Of a stretch of 7,453 bases of DNA, positions 6,397 through 7,453 are shown piece after piece (within the stretch, counting starts at the first letter, position 1; each line of letters starts with the position of its first letter). A program made the position numbers and the translations under genes. The notes under the pieces were generated by a model. It was not told where the DNA came from. It saw nothing but the letters and a program-made list of their open reading frames with translations, and searched no databases. The stretch lies in assembly GCA_903842855.1 (NCBI GenBank), contig CAIMNT010000208.1:1-7453 (forward strand), in the 5' to 3' direction. Origin of the DNA: an uncultured Actinomycetes bacterium. GTDB lineage: Bacteria > Actinomycetota > Actinomycetes > Nanopelagicales > Nanopelagicaceae.

Positions 6397-7149
6397 TTAA
6401 GCGGTGACGTACTCCGCGTATCCATTCTCTTCCAACTTAGTGGCGAGTTCTGGTCCACCTTCTTCAACTATGCGGCCACCAGCGAATACGTGGACAAAGT
6501 CGGGTTTGATGTAGCGCAGAATGCGGGTGTAGTGAGTAATCAGCATTATTCCCAGGTTCTGATTCTCTTTAACTCGGTTCACTCCTTCAGAGACAATGCG
6601 AAGAGCATCGACATCCAAACCTGAATCTGTCTCATCGAGAATTGCGATCTTTGGTTTTAAGAGCTCCATTTGCAAGATTTCATGGCGCTTCTTCTCTCCG
6701 CCCGAGAATCCCTCATTCACATTGCGCTCGGCAAAGGCCGGATCCATTGAGAGGGCAGACATAGCTTCTTTGACCTCACCGACCCAAGTTCTAACCTTTG
6801 GGGCTTCGCCGCGAACAGCAGTGACTGCAGTGCGAAGGAAATTTGAGACCGAAACGCCTGGAACTTCTACCGGATATTGCATCGCTAAGAAGAGACCGGC
6901 CTTGGCACGCTCATCGACAGTCATCTCAAGCACATCCACCCCATCCAATGTGACTGAACCTGATGTGATTGTGTACTTGGGATGTCCTGCAATTGAATAG
7001 GCAAGGGTGGACTTACCAGAACCGTTGGGTCCCATGATCGCATGGACTTCGCCCGAGTTAATAGTTAAATCCACGCCACGAAGGATCTCCTTTGAGCCCT
7101 CTTCTGTGATGACCGAGACGCGAAGTCCCTTAATCTCCAATGTGCTCAT
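6397..7149 (-). CDS. sufC: SufC, ATPase of the SufBCD Fe-S scaffold
   Basis: SufC is a cytoplasmic ABC-type ATPase that binds SufB and SufD and drives cluster assembly on the scaffold; it is not a transporter. The 250-residue protein has Walker A GPNGSGKS (40-47), Q-loop Gln91 in LAMQYPVEVPG, the SufC-type signature FSGGEKKRHEILQ (148-160), Walker B IAILDE (168-173) followed by TDSGLDVDAL, and the switch His206 in ITHYTRIL. The FLAMQYPVEVPGVSVSNFLR stretch (87-106) is diagnostic for SufC compared with transporter ATPases. The ATG abuts the stop of the ferredoxin gene with no gap (TAAATG), and AAGGAG lies 6 nt upstream inside the last ferredoxin codons. sufB and sufD are not in the window and are expected beyond its right edge. 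Confidence 0.97.
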   Translation of the reverse strand: MSTLEIKGLRVSVITEEGSKEILRGVDLTINSGEVHAIMGPNGSGKSTLAYSIAGHPKYTITSGSVTLDGVDVLEMTVDERAKAGLFLAMQYPVEVPGVSVSNFLRTAVTAVRGEAPKVRTWVGEVKEAMSALSMDPAFAERNVNEGFSGGEKKRHEILQMELLKPKIAILDETDSGLDVDALRIVSEGVNRVKENQNLGIMLITHYTRILRYIKPDFVHVFAGGRIVEEGGPELATKLEENGYAEYVTA

Positions 7150-7452
7150 TTAGCTCTCCTTCGTCTTCTCTTTAATGGTGATTTCATTTCCAACTTTTGC
7201 AACATCATATGTTTCAAGAGCCTCCGTAGCCGGCAGCGTTAACGCTTCGCCAGTCCGTAGATCAAATTCAGCCCCATGTAGCCAACACTCGATGGTGAAC
7301 TCTTTTACTTCGCCATCCGAGAGCTCGGCATATGAATGAGTGCAGATATTCGAAACCGCAAAGACTTCATCTCCGACTCGTGTAACACAGACAGGTTTTC
7401 CAGCAACGTCGACCTGTACAGGCTTACCGGGCTGCAAAGCATCAAATTGCAT
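7150..7452 (-). CDS. Rieske-type [2Fe-2S] ferredoxin of the suf operon (start uncertain)
   Basis: This small soluble Rieske protein belongs to the ferredoxin subunit group of non-haem iron dioxygenases and probably carries electrons in the cytoplasm. The cluster ligands are clear: CTH (Cys37, His39) and CWLHG (Cys56, His59), that is C-x-H-x16-C-x2-H. GAEFDLRTGEAL (60-71) and LPATEALETYDV (73-84) follow as in the family. No signal peptide or membrane segment is visible. Actinobacterial suf operons often carry such a gene next to sufC, and it may supply electrons for cluster assembly, though this role is inferred. The ATG at 7452 is only two bases from the window end. Relatives usually have a few more residues before this point and no ribosome binding site can be seen, so the true start may lie outside. 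Confidence 0.88.
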   Translation of the reverse strand: MQFDALQPGKPVQVDVAGKPVCVTRVGDEVFAVSNICTHSYAELSDGEVKEFTIECWLHGAEFDLRTGEALTLPATEALETYDVAKVGNEITIKEKTKES

Positions 7453-7453
7453 A

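Noticed and set aside
6596..7000. Plus-strand open frame of 134 codons opposite sufC
   Set aside because: It is antisense to the full SufC motif set and is explained by codon bias of the real gene.
1..7453. CRISPR array, tRNA, rRNA, prophage or a new defence or biosynthetic system
   Set aside because: No spaced direct repeats, RNA gene signatures or unfamiliar gene clusters were seen; nearly all bases are covered by recognised conserved genes.

Overview
This 7.45-kb window looks like core chromosome from a small-genome actinobacterium. The FabG and FabI proteins resemble the mycobacterial MabA/InhA pair, the Fe-S genes follow the actinobacterial suf order (Rieske ferredoxin, sufC, sufS, sufU, sufT), a DUF3099-type membrane protein is present, and two genes appear to be read from leaderless promoters of the TANNNT type. 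Base composition is near half G+C by eye, low for the phylum, and genes are packed with overlapping or abutting stop and start codons. A streamlined freshwater lineage such as Nanopelagicales (acI) would fit, but this is inference and not a proven assignment.

Layout, left to right. Positions 1-443 (minus) hold the first 147 codons of infC (translation initiation factor IF-3), cut by the window edge, with an AUC start codon. Positions 444-621 are its leader: a possible promoter, three small hairpins and a good Shine-Dalgarno. Positions 622-2114 (minus) carry fabG then fabI, joined by TAATG, which encode the two reductases of the type II fatty acid elongation cycle. Positions 2115-2186 form a short divergent promoter region in which both flanking genes have a TANNNT box exactly six bases before the start codon. 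Positions 2187-2486 (plus) encode a small two-helix DUF3099 membrane protein.

The rest (2487-7452, minus) is one tightly coupled operon read right to left: Rieske-type ferredoxin, sufC, sufS, sufU, sufT, then an MsbA-like ABC exporter. The SUF scaffold genes sufB and sufD would be expected just beyond the right edge. SufS takes sulfur from cysteine, SufU accepts it, SufC powers the SufBCD scaffold, and SufT and the Rieske protein probably act in cluster transfer or electron supply. The exporter has no clear functional tie to Fe-S assembly.

The window is mostly conserved housekeeping content and I see no new multi-gene system. The points most worth a second look are regulatory: the forced AUC start and possible attenuating leader of infC, the paired leaderless promoters, and a symmetric hairpin lying exactly over two convergent stop codons.
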